A program made the position numbers and the translations under genes. 64,000 nucleotides of DNA, taken from assembly GCA_965263155.1 (NCBI GenBank), contig OZ253586.1, forward strand, positions 682,001 to 746,000. Reading direction: 5' to 3'. Source of the DNA: JAAXIE01 sp965263155 (GTDB lineage: Bacteria; Chloroflexota; Dehalococcoidia; Lucifugimonadales; JAAXIE01). Under the pieces are notes generated by a model. The model had not been told where the DNA came from. It did no database searches and saw only the letters and a list, made by a program, of their open reading frames with translations. Positions 25,156 to 33,790 of the stretch are shown here, piece after piece; the first letter of the stretch is position 1, and each line of letters starts with the position of its first letter.

Positions 25156-25723
25156 GAAACCGGGAAATGGCAGCCAAGTCGCTGGGATGGTTTTCAAGAG
25201 CAGTTCCCGTTAAGGCCCAAGAGCGGTTCCTTGGGATGATACGACAAGCAAGATTCGTTGCTGGATTTCCGTTCTTGATACGTTGAGCTTCGTCTATGAT
25301 TACGAGGTCGAACTTGACGGAGCCGTGAAACTTACGAGAGTCTCGTCTCACTTGCTAGTATGAGGTTATGAGGACTTGAATGGGCAGTCGATAGGTATAG
25401 GCGCGGTCGTCGCTGTTGCCTTGGACACGCCTGACGATGAGCTCTGGTGCCCAATGTTCAAGTTCGCGCTGCCAATTGAGACATAAGTATGTGGGAGCTA
25501 CCAGCAGCACTCGCCGATAGTCTCTGCTTCCGGACTTCAGCGCGACGGCTGTCTGAACCGTTTTCCCCAGACCCATTTCGTTGGCCAGGAGCGCGTAGGA
25601 AGTGCGGCGCAAAAATCGAACACCCTCTATCTGGTAAGGTCTCAAGGCACAGGGCGTTCCGTCGGTTAGCACGTTCACATCATTCGGCCCTGTGAGCTGC
25701 CGGCTGTGGTCGCTGTTGGTCAT
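25073..25723 (-). pseudogene. SNF2-family ATPase N-terminal half with in-frame TAG
   Basis: From 25723: CALRPYQIEGVRFL (Q-motif), NEMGLGKTVQTAVAL (Walker A), LLVAPTYLCLNWQRELEHW (motif Ia) and LPIQVLITSY, then TAG at 25354-25352. The same frame continues with FDLVIIDEAQRIKN (DEAQ box, motif II) and SWALTGTALENHPSDL (motif III) to FLKPRL, after which similarity stops around 25140. This is the ATPase lobe of a bacterial SNF2/Swi2-type translocase of the sort found in defence islands. The helicase C-lobe is missing here; a plausible piece lies at 23278-24219. Confidence 0.8.
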
Positions 25724-26104
25724 GTTTATATATGCCAGATGGGTGTTGGGTTGGCCCTTACTGGTAACGTCCGGGCGAACCGGATGAGTATACGGAAGAA
25801 CCGCGAGCAGTCACCGCCGTTTCCGTAGTCTTGTACCCCCTAGTATCTCCAAGACTAGAAGCTTGTCAATGCCGACGTCAGCGAATCGTAACGACAGGTT
25901 GTGTTGGCCGGATCCGGAGGGTGCGTGCCCTTGCAGTGCGGGGAGGTGCGCAACGTACATGGTGTGACTGCGGTCTAGCTTAGCCCCGCCCGTCTGCACG
26001 AAGGGACAGAACTTCAGTTGCCGAGGGCGATAGCCCCTCAGCTAAGAAAAGCAGGGTGCCGGATACCGTTTCGGTCGTCCTGGCAAGGGCGGTGACAGCG
26101 AGGG

Positions 26105-26320
26105 GTGGTGGGGTTCGTGCAGCAACTTCCTAGTGCAGTGCCACGGGTGGAGAACTTTGAGGCACTGATTGCTTACTTCGAGCCAAGATGCTTAGAGCGG
26201 ATGGACGCCGGCCTGATGGGGTACAGCGAGGCCATCGGCCAGCGGAACCTCGACACACTGTGGCCATTGCCGTCACTCCAAACCGGGCGTTGGAAGGCGA
26301 GGTCCGGCCTTTAGAACAGA
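26105..26320 (+). pseudogene. IS21-family transposase (IstA) fragment
   Basis: A 69-codon plus-strand frame contains NFEALIAYFEPRCLERMDAG followed by GYSEAIGQRN and LWPLP. This corresponds to the IstA segment with the pattern NF-x-x-L-N-A-x-L-x-x-Q-C-x-x-R ... R-G-H-x-E-T-I-G-x-R ... L-P-L-P that follows the integrase core. Neither the DDE core nor an IstB ATPase gene is found on either side, so only a scrap remains. Confidence 0.55.
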
Positions 26321-26386
26321 CTTAGCCTCTGGGGCTGTTGCCGGTCTGCTCCTCCCTTGGCGGTTGAAGCGTGCGCCGACCCCGGT

Positions 26387-26794
26387 TCACGCTGGGGCCG
26401 ACGCCCGACCGGGGGAGCGAGCCTCTTGTGAGCCGGATACCTTTGGTTCGCCTTCCCATTTGGCTCTCGCCCTTTCGGTCACCGCCAGGACCTCCTGTGC
26501 CAGTCCGGACAGGTCCTGGTCACCGAACGACTCGATGTGCGGGTCCGAAGAGGTCCGTTGTACCCCGATGGTGGCCCTGCCTCCCTTGATAGAGAGGACG
26601 ATCTTCAAATCCTCCGGCGAACCGGCCTGCTCCGCGGCGTCTTCAGAACCCTGCCGGTTCTGTGCGGTCTCACGCTTGGAGTCCCCCTCTTCTACAACCG
26701 CAGCAGCCTCGCCTTCTCCCGTATCGCCGAAGAGACTCTCGCGAGCGCTCGGGGCCTCTGAGCGGGATGTTTCCGTTCCAATTTCGTCAGGCAT
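26387..26794 (-). CDS. Small acidic protein of unknown function
   Basis: 135 aa from ATG 26794, behind GGAGAGGAG. The first 70 residues are acidic and low in complexity. The middle is a compact domain: DLKIVLSIKGGRATIGVQRT, then SDPHIESFGDQDLSGLAQE, a helix (VLAVTERARAKWE) and a disordered end. I do not recognise a named domain. It is intact although both neighbours are broken. Its position between SNF2 helicase pieces and an AbiEii remnant suggests it was part of the same defence or mobile module; this is inference from context. Confidence 0.55.
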   Translation of the reverse strand: MPDEIGTETSRSEAPSARESLFGDTGEGEAAAVVEEGDSKRETAQNRQGSEDAAEQAGSPEDLKIVLSIKGGRATIGVQRTSSDPHIESFGDQDLSGLAQEVLAVTERARAKWEGEPKVSGSQEARSPGRASAPA

Positions 26795-26853
26795 GGTTTC
26801 TCCTCTCCTCATTGTTGCTCTTACTGCGTCAGTAAGCACTGTTCACCAGGTCG

Positions 26854-27657
26854 CTACCTCTGCTCCAGGGCGTCAGACCTGACCACCCGCTCGACTGCTT
26901 CCGGGGTGGCGTAGGACAGAGTGACCGTGCCTTGCTCCATGTCCAGGTAGAGGCCCATGAACTCCGAAGTCTCTTCGACGAAAGCAAGCATACGATCGTG
27001 GAAGAATTCGTCAGGTCCTACCAAGGAGACGGTCCGGACGGCCCACTTCTCACGCAGCAGCGAGTCGAAGCTCACTAGGTCCATCTGGTCTCCATAAGTC
27101 CCGAGCATTCGCCAGAGGTCGCAGTAGTCGCGGGCGCGTCAGCGGCTCCAACCTCTCCTCTCGAACATTTCCGCCTGTTGCAGAAGCGCTCGCAGCTTTT
27201 CGGCAACGATCTCTTAGGGAATACTCCTTCACTTCCGCGTCGAGCGGCTCGCCGTACTCGTGGATGACCTGCCCCTGCTTGGCAGGCAGGGCTCTCTCAT
27301 CCATCGTGATCTCTACCATGACGCGGGTCTGTAGGCGGCTATGCCACGGAAACCTCGCGCGGATGGCGAATGCTTCCTGACCACCTGGATGGGTTCCCTC
27401 TCCGTGTAATGCTCAGAAGTGATCTCCACGGGAGCGTATTCGTCCAATAGTCGCACGGCGGTTCCGCACACTTCCCTTATCAACCCCTCCATCTCGTTGC
27501 CAGTCGGAATCCCCTTCAGCGTCGAGAAGTCCAAGTCCTCGGAGAAGCGGTAGTCACCGAAATAGCACTTTCGGAGACCTGCGTGCTGTGGTATGGCAGA
27601 GCCAACGCAGCAGAGACCTTCGGCGTCTCCCGCCAGAGGGTGTGGCGGTGCCTGCAA
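26854..27657 (-). pseudogene. AbiEii/AbiGii-family nucleotidyltransferase toxin, multiply broken
   Basis: Pieces in three registers line up as one protein. Near 27570 LRKCYFGDYRFSEDLDFS is the nucleotidyltransferase motif with its D-x-D. Then MVEITMDERALPAKQGQVIH and YGEPLDAEVKEYSL appear. After a one-base shift near 27210 comes EIVAEKLRALLQQAEMF, then RRGWSR, a TGA, and RARDYCDLWRMLG. The tail continues to 26854 (FDSLLREKWAVR, DRMLAFVEETSEFMG). The order and spacing match AbiEii toxins, whose usual partner is the AbiEi antitoxin; no AbiEi gene is seen. The glycine-rich start (GGT-x-L) is lost. Confidence 0.75.
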
Positions 27658-27765
27658 CGTGACCGGCCGGGGCTATCCCTGCCCAAGGCAGTCACCAGGG
27701 CCGTGGGACACACCCAGGAGGCCATAGAAGCGGACACATGGGCAATCCACCGCCAGCCGTGCCGT
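27583..27765 (+). pseudogene. Helix-turn-helix fragment overlapping the AbiEii remnant
   Basis: A plus-strand frame starting GTG 27583 reads RANAAETFGVSRQRVWRCLQ, RDRPGLSLPKAVTRAVG and then EAIEADTWAI. The A-A-x-x-F-G-V-S-R-x-x-V-W-R-x-L core fits a DNA-binding helix-turn-helix of small regulators. Beyond residue 65 the frame loses protein character. It overlaps the antisense AbiEii remnant, which points to a rearrangement junction here. Confidence 0.35.
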
Positions 27766-28071
27766 CGCCAGACCGGATATGTCCACCTAGGTGCCTGCGC
27801 AGTCCCTAGAGGACACGGTGCCCGTTGTGCGCGACGCCCTTGGCCATCGTGGAGGAGCCGGCCCGCTTCGGGTGTCCCCGATTGGCGCAGCTCCTTGAGT
27901 TGCTTAGCCTTACAGTCCCGCAGGAACTTCATCCGCCGTTCCCTAGTTGCTCGTCGGTGTAACTCATCATCGCCTCCATCTCCCCCGGTTTGTGAGGCTT
28001 GGTCTTGGCCTGGTGTAGTGGCAGCCACGCCCGCGTCGACTTCTTCTAACGCTTCTTCTTGGTGGTGGCCA

Positions 28072-28275
28072 TCAGTCCCCTCCTTCCTGCAGGATGGCCC
28101 AGAGCGTCAGGCCATAGCCACCCGTCTCCGGATCGCTGCTCCGGTCGGCGCTGGCCCATCCTGCCTTTTCCAGTTCGCCCAAGGAGCGGATCACGGTGGT
28201 CCGGGGCAACCCAGTCTCGCGCATGGCGTCGTGCTTGGTCATGGTTCGGCCGGTCGTAGCGACGGCAGCACCCAA
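28072..28275 (-). CDS. Small winged-helix regulator
   Basis: 67 codons from TTG 28275 (or 56 from the internal ATG at 28242). MTKHDAMRETGLPRTTVIRS, then LGELEKAGWASADR, is a winged helix-turn-helix of MarR/ArsR flavour: helix 2, turn, recognition helix, then the wing. The protein is much shorter than MarR or ArsR proteins, so it may be a stand-alone DNA-binding domain or a truncated repressor. About 105 bp upstream of its start lie two adjacent palindromes (28381-28419) that make natural operator candidates. Confidence 0.45.
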   Translation of the reverse strand: MGAAVATTGRTMTKHDAMRETGLPRTTVIRSLGELEKAGWASADRSSDPETGGYGLTLWAILQEGGD

Positions 28276-28380
28276 CGTGTGCTTACCTGTTAATGGTCGG
28301 ACGTGCCATTACCTCGAATTCTCTTCCTTGCAACAATGGCGCCACGGATTCTACTTATGGCATGTAGCCTCGTCTACCCT

Positions 28381-28419
28381 AGTCCCACTGATGGGACTAC
28401 CCCGTCCCACCAGTGGGAC
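28381..28419. promoter_or_regulatory. Paired palindromic operator-like sites
   Basis: AGTCCCA-4-TGGGACT at 28381-28398 and GTCCCAC-2-GTGGGAC at 28404-28419 have closely related half-sites, with centres about 22 bp apart, two helical turns. Both are followed by ACTACCC. They lie between a minus-strand winged-helix gene and a plus-strand small gene, as an autoregulatory operator would. Confidence 0.5.
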
Positions 28420-28558
28420 TACCCATTGCCAAACTCTCCACCCACCCTTGAAGATACCCCATGACTAGTTACAAGGTGACCCGCCGCCCGCGCGAGAGCG
28501 CGTACACATACACATATTCACGTGGCCCGAATAGCTGGGAAAAGGAGAGGGAAAAGAA

Positions 28559-28894
28559 ATGGATCAGGAACGGCAGTCGAAAAACCGCGGACGCTTGGCC
28601 ATGGACATCGCTGAGGCCATTGACCAGGGACAGTTTGATGACGTGCGCTCCCTCAGTTCTTGGGCGGTAGTGGCCAGGCTGCCCTTCGGCGTCCAGCATA
28701 GCTACCGCACCGCAGATGCCACCTACGTGCTGGAGGCCATAGGGGTAGCTCGCGTTGGCCTGGTGGGTCTTGGCTACCAGTCCGATTCACTGCGTCAAAG
28801 TCGCGATCGCCTGCTGGAGTCAGCCAATCAAATCGCTGAGTTCTGGAAAGCTGATGCAAGGCAAGCGCCAATCGGCGGATGTCATCCCGAATAA
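28559..28894 (+). CDS. Small hypothetical island protein
   Basis: 111 aa from ATG 28559 with AAAGGAGAGGG ahead of it, one of the best SD sites in the island. The N-terminus is charged (MDQERQSKNRGRLAMDIAEA), the middle moderately hydrophobic (SSWAVVARLPFG, AIGVARVGLVGLG) and the end helical (SANQIAEFWKADA). I recognise no domain. It is transcribed away from the paired palindromes and towards the AlpA gene 160 bp downstream, so a P4-like satellite operon is plausible. Confidence 0.45.
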   Translation: MDQERQSKNRGRLAMDIAEAIDQGQFDDVRSLSSWAVVARLPFGVQHSYRTADATYVLEAIGVARVGLVGLGYQSDSLRQSRDRLLESANQIAEFWKADARQAPIGGCHPE

Positions 28895-29051
28895 GTACGT
28901 CCCTGACAAGCGCGATTCTCGCGACACATTCTCTGCCGGCATGTGCCTGCGATTTGTAACCCAGCTCGAGGAGGAGCATGAGGCTTCTGTCCGGGCTGGG
29001 CAGCAGAGTTAGTCCAAAAAAGCGTGACACTGAGTTTGTGGAGGAGGTCCC

Positions 29052-29257
29052 ATGCCCATGGAGCGTTTAGACAGATTGCTCACCATCAAGCAGATAACGG
29101 CCGAAACTGGAATTTCGCGCTCTACCATTTACCGACTCACACAAAAAGGGGATTCCCCAAGCCGATACCCATCGGGGATCGAGGCAAGCGTTGGCCAGAA
29201 TCCGAGATCAAGGTTTGGCTTGCAGGACTCAAGGCCTCAGACGAAAAAGGAGTATGA
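29052..29257 (+). pseudogene. alpA: AlpA-type excisionase/regulator with a homopolymer frameshift
   Basis: ATG 29052 follows GAGGAGG. The frame reads ERLDRLLTIKQITAETGISR then STIYRLTQKG, the AlpA helix-turn-helix. At the AAAAAGGGG run near 29146-29154 the family sequence moves to another register and finishes FPKPIPIGDRGKRWPESEIK and VWLAGLKA, ending at 29257. Deleting or adding one base restores a standard 67-aa AlpA protein, so this may be a sequencing slip. AlpA proteins control excision of P4-like elements, and an integrase remnant lies 370 bp downstream. Confidence 0.8.
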
Positions 29258-29279
29258 CTTGGCGTCGGCGAGTACCTGA

Positions 29280-29623
29280 GCCAAGGGCCTCCCACTAGTG
29301 GCCCGACTCTATCGGTTCACTTGGTCGGGGCCATTTCAACGAGGGGGTTCGGCTTGGGGTGCCGGTGGCGTCGACAGCCTGGTCTCAGCCTCAATCGGTA
29401 TCGTGTTCGACGAGGGGATTGAAATGTGCGTCGGCGCGTAGCTACAGGTCAGGGATTAGCTCTAGACATAGAGTCGTGTTCGGTACTGGTGAAGGGCCCC
29501 TACAACTTCCACAACAGTGGATCAATCCGGTGGTCTACTCCTAACCAGTGCTAGCAAAACATGCCTACCAGGCACTAGCGTTCATCGAAGATCCGGGTCT
29601 GTCCCTGCGGTGCCATCAACTTC
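29280..29623. other. No gene seen between alpA and the integrase remnant
   Basis: About 340 bp; short frames only, without SD sites or recognisable motifs. Confidence 0.4.
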
Positions 29624-30790
29624 TCATGGCAGGCGATTCAGGAAATCCGCCCACTGTTGCATTAGCAGACGCCGACGGTCAAATGCGTCGGTCGGAGCGT
29701 ACGCCGCCTCAGCGCTATTGCCGAGGTTGTGCGCCAGCGCCGCCTCACCGACAGCCCAAGGTGTAGCGGTCTGATCGATGGCCCAGTCCTTGAACGTGCT
29801 GGGGAAACCGTGGGGAACGGCGTCAATTTCCAATCTCTTGAGAACAGCGGTGAAAGCCATATCGGAACGGGGTTTCCCGGAGCGCTTGGAAGGAAACACC
29901 GGGCCAACGCCTCCGCTCAACGCCAACGCCTCCGGTAGAACCTCCACCGCACGATCAGACAGCGGAACGCGATGCACCCGCCGGGCCTTCATACGGGCGG
30001 CCGGCACAGCCCAGGTTCCGTGTGTCCGGGTCAATCTCGCTCCAATTCGCCTCCCTGACTTCACCAGCCCGCGCCACTGTCAATACCAGAAACTCAAAGG
30101 CCAGTCTAGTAGCAGTGTCAGCAGTCGAATCCCTTACAGCCTTCATCGCCGCCGGAACATTGGCATAGGGTAGGCGCGATGGTGCGCCTTGACCCGGGCC
30201 CTCTGGGGTAGGACGGCATTCAAGACACCACCAGCCGGATTGTCGGAGCGCCGGCCGTGAGCGATCGCGTAGTCGAGGACCTTCCCCATACGTTGCTTGA
30301 CGCGGGTTGACGTTTCAGGATGCTCAATCCATATCGGCGTCAGCACTGCCAACACATCGGCTGGGGTCACAGTGTCAATGCGCTTGTGGCCAATCACTGG
30401 AAAGGCGTGCTTGGTCAAAGATTCTGTCCACTGTGTTACGTGGCGCTCGCCGCTCCAAGTAGGGCGGCGCAGATCGATTACCGTTTCGGTAACCTCTCGG
30501 AATGTTGGGATTGCGGCACCCTCTGCCTCTTGTATCTTTTGCTGCTTGGCCTCTCTAGGGTCACGTCCTTGTTGAACCGCCCGTCGGTTGCCCGCCGCCG
30601 CCTGTCGTGCATCGGCCAGGCCTACAGCGGGGAAGCTGCTCAGCCCGATACTAGCCTGCTTGCCGTTGATGGTAATGCGCTGCACTCACTGCTTGTTGCC
30701 GGAGTTTCCCACGCGCAGGGTCAGACTGTCTCTGTCGGTGTATGAGCCCGGAGCGAGATTGCCCCGGACCAGCGCCGCCGTTAGCTCCTT
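29624..30790 (-). pseudogene. int: Second P4-type tyrosine integrase, decayed
   Basis: Reading from 30790: ELTAALVRGNLAPGSYTDRD, an in-frame TGA near 30695 where Trp is expected (NKQ-stop-VQRITING), then IGLSSFPAVGLADAR, the core-binding domain (HVTQWTESLTKHAFPVIGHK) and NPAGGVLNAVLP. Another register supplies LTVARAGEVREANWSEID with the catalytic Arg. A third gives PHGFPSTFKDW, where the H-x-x-R arginine is replaced by Pro, and RRLLMQQWADF at the end. At least one stop, two frameshifts and a lost catalytic residue: clearly dead. It lies about 880 bp from the tRNA-Ser, the usual place for the element's integrase. Confidence 0.85.
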
Positions 30791-30837
30791 CTTTGCATCA
30801 CCACACCGGCAACTAGCCGTCAACCTGGAGACTCGCC

Positions 30838-31017
30838 GTGCCCAATGCCAAGACTTCAAGCGGCTTACTGGCAGACCTGCGGGCGCTCAAGGCCAAGCTG
30901 GGGCTGGTGGACACCACGGCGCAAGGATGGGACCCCGGAGCGGGCAACGCACCGGCGATGGAGTGGACGCGTAGGCGCTTGGGAGCTGCTCCCCCTGAAT
31001 TTCGCTGGTATCACTGA
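30838..31017 (+). CDS. Possible small island protein
   Basis: A GTG at 30838, with GGAG eight bases upstream, opens a 59-codon frame: MPNAKTSSGLLADLRALKAK, then LGLVDTTAQGWDPGAG, ending at TGA 31017. Composition is protein-like (amphipathic N-terminal helix) but no family is recognised. It diverges from the integrase remnant. It may be a truncated phage or plasmid gene. Confidence 0.3.
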   Translation: MPNAKTSSGLLADLRALKAKLGLVDTTAQGWDPGAGNAPAMEWTRRRLGAAPPEFRWYH

Positions 31018-31664
31018 GGGTAGACGTACGGAACGCGATAGTGGCAGCGTCTTGGGGCAAGCCGACGGCAGCTTGGCCAGAGAGCAACTGAGGCAATTCC
31101 TACACGTCGCCGTCGAACCCACTAGCAAGGTGATAGCGAGTCGGATGGAGAGCGTTACCGATGTGCGCCCGGGTTCGACTTCCAGCACCACTTTGCTTCT
31201 GACATATCGGGCGGGCGCGGGCTTTTGGCAGCCTCGTAAACGCTGGCATGGACGTAGAGAAGGCGGCCCCGAAATATCCGGCGTGTTGGTGGGCGATGAC
31301 GATGTCCAACCTTCACCCCCGTCCCTGGCTCCTATCCCTTCTCCCCGATAGCACGTCTTGACGTGGACACCATCAGCACCACGCGCCGGACGGCATGGGC
31401 GCAGCGTTTCGACGCCCGCCTGTCACGGGAGTTGGTGAACATGTATGGTGATTGCCAACGCACCGGGCGGTGTACAGGCTGCGGGACACGGAAGACGTGG
31501 CAGTGGGAGACTAATTCGTGGACAGGGGCCGTCGGTATCGAGTGTTGGGCATTTCCGAACCGGAACGTGGGTTTCAGGAAGTCTTGGCAGAAAGCGTTGT
31601 ATAGTGCTATTAAAAGTGCTAATCGATTCGCTGAAACGCTGAATTTGTGGCTAAATGCAGGGGT
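31018..31664. other. Unassigned stretch up to the tRNA-Ser att site
   Basis: About 650 bp. Open frames are short or pass through the tRNA gene; none has a convincing start or family resemblance. Confidence 0.4.
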
Positions 31665-31681
31665 TGCTGGCGGAGGGAGTG
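31665..31681. repeat. att-like direct repeat, right copy at the tRNA-Ser 3' end
   Basis: Identical over 17 bp to 11065-11081 and in the same orientation. It covers the CCA, discriminator and 3' acceptor strand of the tRNA-Ser gene on the minus strand, so the tRNA is kept whole and its 3' end is duplicated at the far side of the island. Confidence 0.7.
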
Positions 31682-31757
31682 GGATTCGAACCCACGGTAC
31701 GCTTGCACGTACAACGGTTTTCAAGACCGTCGCCTTAAACCGCTCGGCCACCCCTCC
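31668..31757 (-). tRNA. tRNA-Ser (anticodon TGA)
   Basis: 90 nt class II tRNA with encoded CCA. Acceptor GGAGGGG pairs with TCCCTCC (one G-T). The anticodon stem ACGGT/ACCGT flanks the loop CTTGAAA with anticodon TGA. A long variable arm is present, as in all tRNA-Ser. The T arm GTGGG-TTCGAAT-CCCAC is perfect. It would read UCN serine codons. Its 3' end is the probable integration target of the island to its left. Confidence 0.95.
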
Positions 31758-31971
31758 ACAGGTATGGGGCCTAGAGGTTGGAAGTCTCCTGAATTTTAAT
31801 TTATCACTCTTTTGCCATTCTTGCCTCTCCCTCTGACACCCAAGAACGTCATATCGCTCCCCCGTTGCACCGAGCGTAAGACGTGGGGCACCGGTCATAC
31901 CGATGCTGCGGTGCCCCATACCCAACTGGGCCAATAGAGGGGACTAATCGTGTAATCCGCAAGAACCGCAC

Positions 31972-32373
31972 TCAGATAATGGCTGCTTCGTCGATGGCGG
32001 CTTGAGCGCGTGCGCGGTCGTCGGTGGTCAATGCAATCATGGCATAGCCGGCTTGACGGTTGAGAATGTGCATGCTCCGGATATTCACGCCGGCCTGTTT
32101 CAGGCTGTCCGCTACGGCGGCCAAGGCACCCGGCGCGTCGCGCAGACGCAACACGAGGGCATCATCGCTCACTGCTTTGTATCCCGCTTGGTTTAGCACC
32201 GACAATGCGTGGTCCGTGTCGTCTACCGTCAACACGATGGCCCCTTGATCTCCCGCCGTTTCGGTGTTGATTGTTTCTAGGTTGATGCCGACATCGGCCA
32301 ACACCTTGGCTATATCGGCGATCACACCCACTTCGTTGTTCGCCATGATAACAATGCGATTCATCTGGCTCAT
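31972..32373 (-). CDS. Tandem ACT-domain protein
   Basis: 133 aa. Two ACT domains: RIVIMANNEVGVIADIAKVL with VGINLETINTE (residues about 5-65), then LVLRLRDAPGALAAVADSL with GVNIRSMHIL (about 72-130). ACT pairs bind amino acids at their interface and regulate enzymes. The gene lies 11 bp downstream of the histidine decarboxylase gene on the same strand, so the two are almost certainly one operon, and a regulatory role towards that enzyme is a fair inference. ATG start behind AAGGAGAAGC (AGGAG nine bases upstream). Confidence 0.85.
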   Translation of the reverse strand: MSQMNRIVIMANNEVGVIADIAKVLADVGINLETINTETAGDQGAIVLTVDDTDHALSVLNQAGYKAVSDDALVLRLRDAPGALAAVADSLKQAGVNIRSMHILNRQAGYAMIALTTDDRARAQAAIDEAAII

Positions 32374-32384
32374 CGGGCTTCTCC

Positions 32385-33530
32385 TTAGGCTAGTAGGTTC
32401 AGCGCTGCACAGTCGTCGACGAGTTCGTCAATCATGGTGCGCGTGACGTGAGGCATGGTGATGATGTGGGCTTCGAGGCCTTCGGGAGCGATCTGCCACT
32501 TACGAAAAACTTCCGGCGCCGGTTTGGGGAAGACGACTGTAGCGGAGTTGCGGTGCCGCCAAGCATCTATTCCGCGCCGGTTGAACTGCTGTACCGCGTA
32601 TTCTGCCGTGACCAGCATACCGTCCACCAAGGCTCGAATGCCATCATCCCCGTACCGCGTTAGGGCGTACCACAGTAACAACGGCGCGAAGCCGCTGCGG
32701 GAGCCGGACAGCGTGGTGTCATGCACTCCCACATACTCCACCGCGCGGCCCACGCGTTCTACGTGTGCGCGCCGGGTCAGCACCACACCACAGGGCAGGG
32801 GGGCGCCGAGCAGCTTGTGGCCGCTTACCGAAATACTGTCTATGCCAGCATCGAAACCGTAGGCTTGAGGCTCTGGCACAAAGGGGAGAATCATGCCGCT
32901 CAGGGCGGCGTCGGCGTGAATGTAGGAGCTGGTCACTGCTAGGTCCTGCAGAATCCTCTTGATGAGGCCTATGTCGTCCACTGCTCCCCGCATGGTCGTT
33001 CCGATATTCGCCATGATCACCGCAGGCACGTCACGGTTGACTTTTATCATATCGCGGAGGTCCTGGTAGTCAATCTCGCCGTTTTCCTGACGCTTGATCA
33101 TGATGTAGCGAGCATTCAGCACTCGTACATTTTTCAAAACACTATAGTGTGTATCTTCAGAGAAGTAGAACATGCCGTTGGGGAAAAGTTCCCGTGCCAA
33201 GTACAACCCATACATGTTCCCTTCAGTGCCGCCCGATGTGACGTAGCCCCAAGAGTCGTCTAGCTCAATGCGCATCAGGCGTGCGAAATGATCGACCACC
33301 TCCCGTTCGATCTCATGGGTGTTTGCCCAGTAATTGCTTTCGTGAAAGGGGTCGCCCACATTGTTGAGCGCATACTCTAGGAAGGGATAGAGAGGAGTAT
33401 AGTCGAATCGCTGGTTGGTTGGATAACCGACTTGGTGCTCCCCTGAAGAGCGCATTTGGGACAACAGGCGGTCAAGCCTTGCCTGAACCTCGGGTTCCGT
33501 GATCCGACCATCCGCTGAGGTACTGGCCAT
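32385..33530 (-). CDS. hdc: PLP-dependent histidine decarboxylase
   Basis: 381 aa from ATG 33530, preceded by AAGGAG; an in-frame extension upstream lacks family similarity. Group II decarboxylase fold: N-terminal GYPTNQRFDYTPLYPFLEYA, GYVTSGGTEGNMYGLYLARE, the DTHYSVLKNVRVL segment, ANIGTTMRGAVDDI, IHADAALSGMILPFV and the PLP lysine in SVSGHKLLGAPLPCG. These blocks match bacterial PLP-type histidine decarboxylases closely, more than glutamate or aromatic-amino-acid decarboxylases. It would turn histidine into histamine and CO2 in the cytosol. No histidine/histamine antiporter gene is nearby. Upstream lies a broken tRNA-Ser. Confidence 0.9.
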   Translation of the reverse strand: MASTSADGRITEPEVQARLDRLLSQMRSSGEHQVGYPTNQRFDYTPLYPFLEYALNNVGDPFHESNYWANTHEIEREVVDHFARLMRIELDDSWGYVTSGGTEGNMYGLYLARELFPNGMFYFSEDTHYSVLKNVRVLNARYIMIKRQENGEIDYQDLRDMIKVNRDVPAVIMANIGTTMRGAVDDIGLIKRILQDLAVTSSYIHADAALSGMILPFVPEPQAYGFDAGIDSISVSGHKLLGAPLPCGVVLTRRAHVERVGRAVEYVGVHDTTLSGSRSGFAPLLLWYALTRYGDDGIRALVDGMLVTAEYAVQQFNRRGIDAWRHRNSATVVFPKPAPEVFRKWQIAPEGLEAHIITMPHVTRTMIDELVDDCAALNLLA

Positions 33531-33790
33531 ATTCGATTTCTCCTTGGCGAGGCGTATCAAGAGGCCAGATTGTTGCTGGCGATACAAGTCCCACTACATG
33601 AGTGTAAGGCACGTTCGGCATGCAGAACAACCAAGTGACAGCCGGTGGGGCGCGGAGGCATGGGCACTAGCTGTTCCATCCCTCGCCGCGCCAAAGATAT
33701 GGACAACCTTGCCTGCGCGAGACTAACGTGCGGCGCAAGCGCCCATTACTCCAAGGAGGCAACTGAGGATACGTATCGCAAGGGGGTTCC

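Noticed and set aside
20082..30695. Stop-codon recoding (pyrrolysine or selenocysteine) to explain in-frame TAG and TGA
   Set aside because: Both stop types occur together with frameshifts and lost catalytic residues in the same genes, the pattern of ordinary decay; no SECIS or pyl genes seen.
31332..31934. Frames running through the tRNA-Ser gene (both strands)
   Set aside because: Their middle is simply the translated tRNA sequence; such frames recur as spurious proteins in many genomes.
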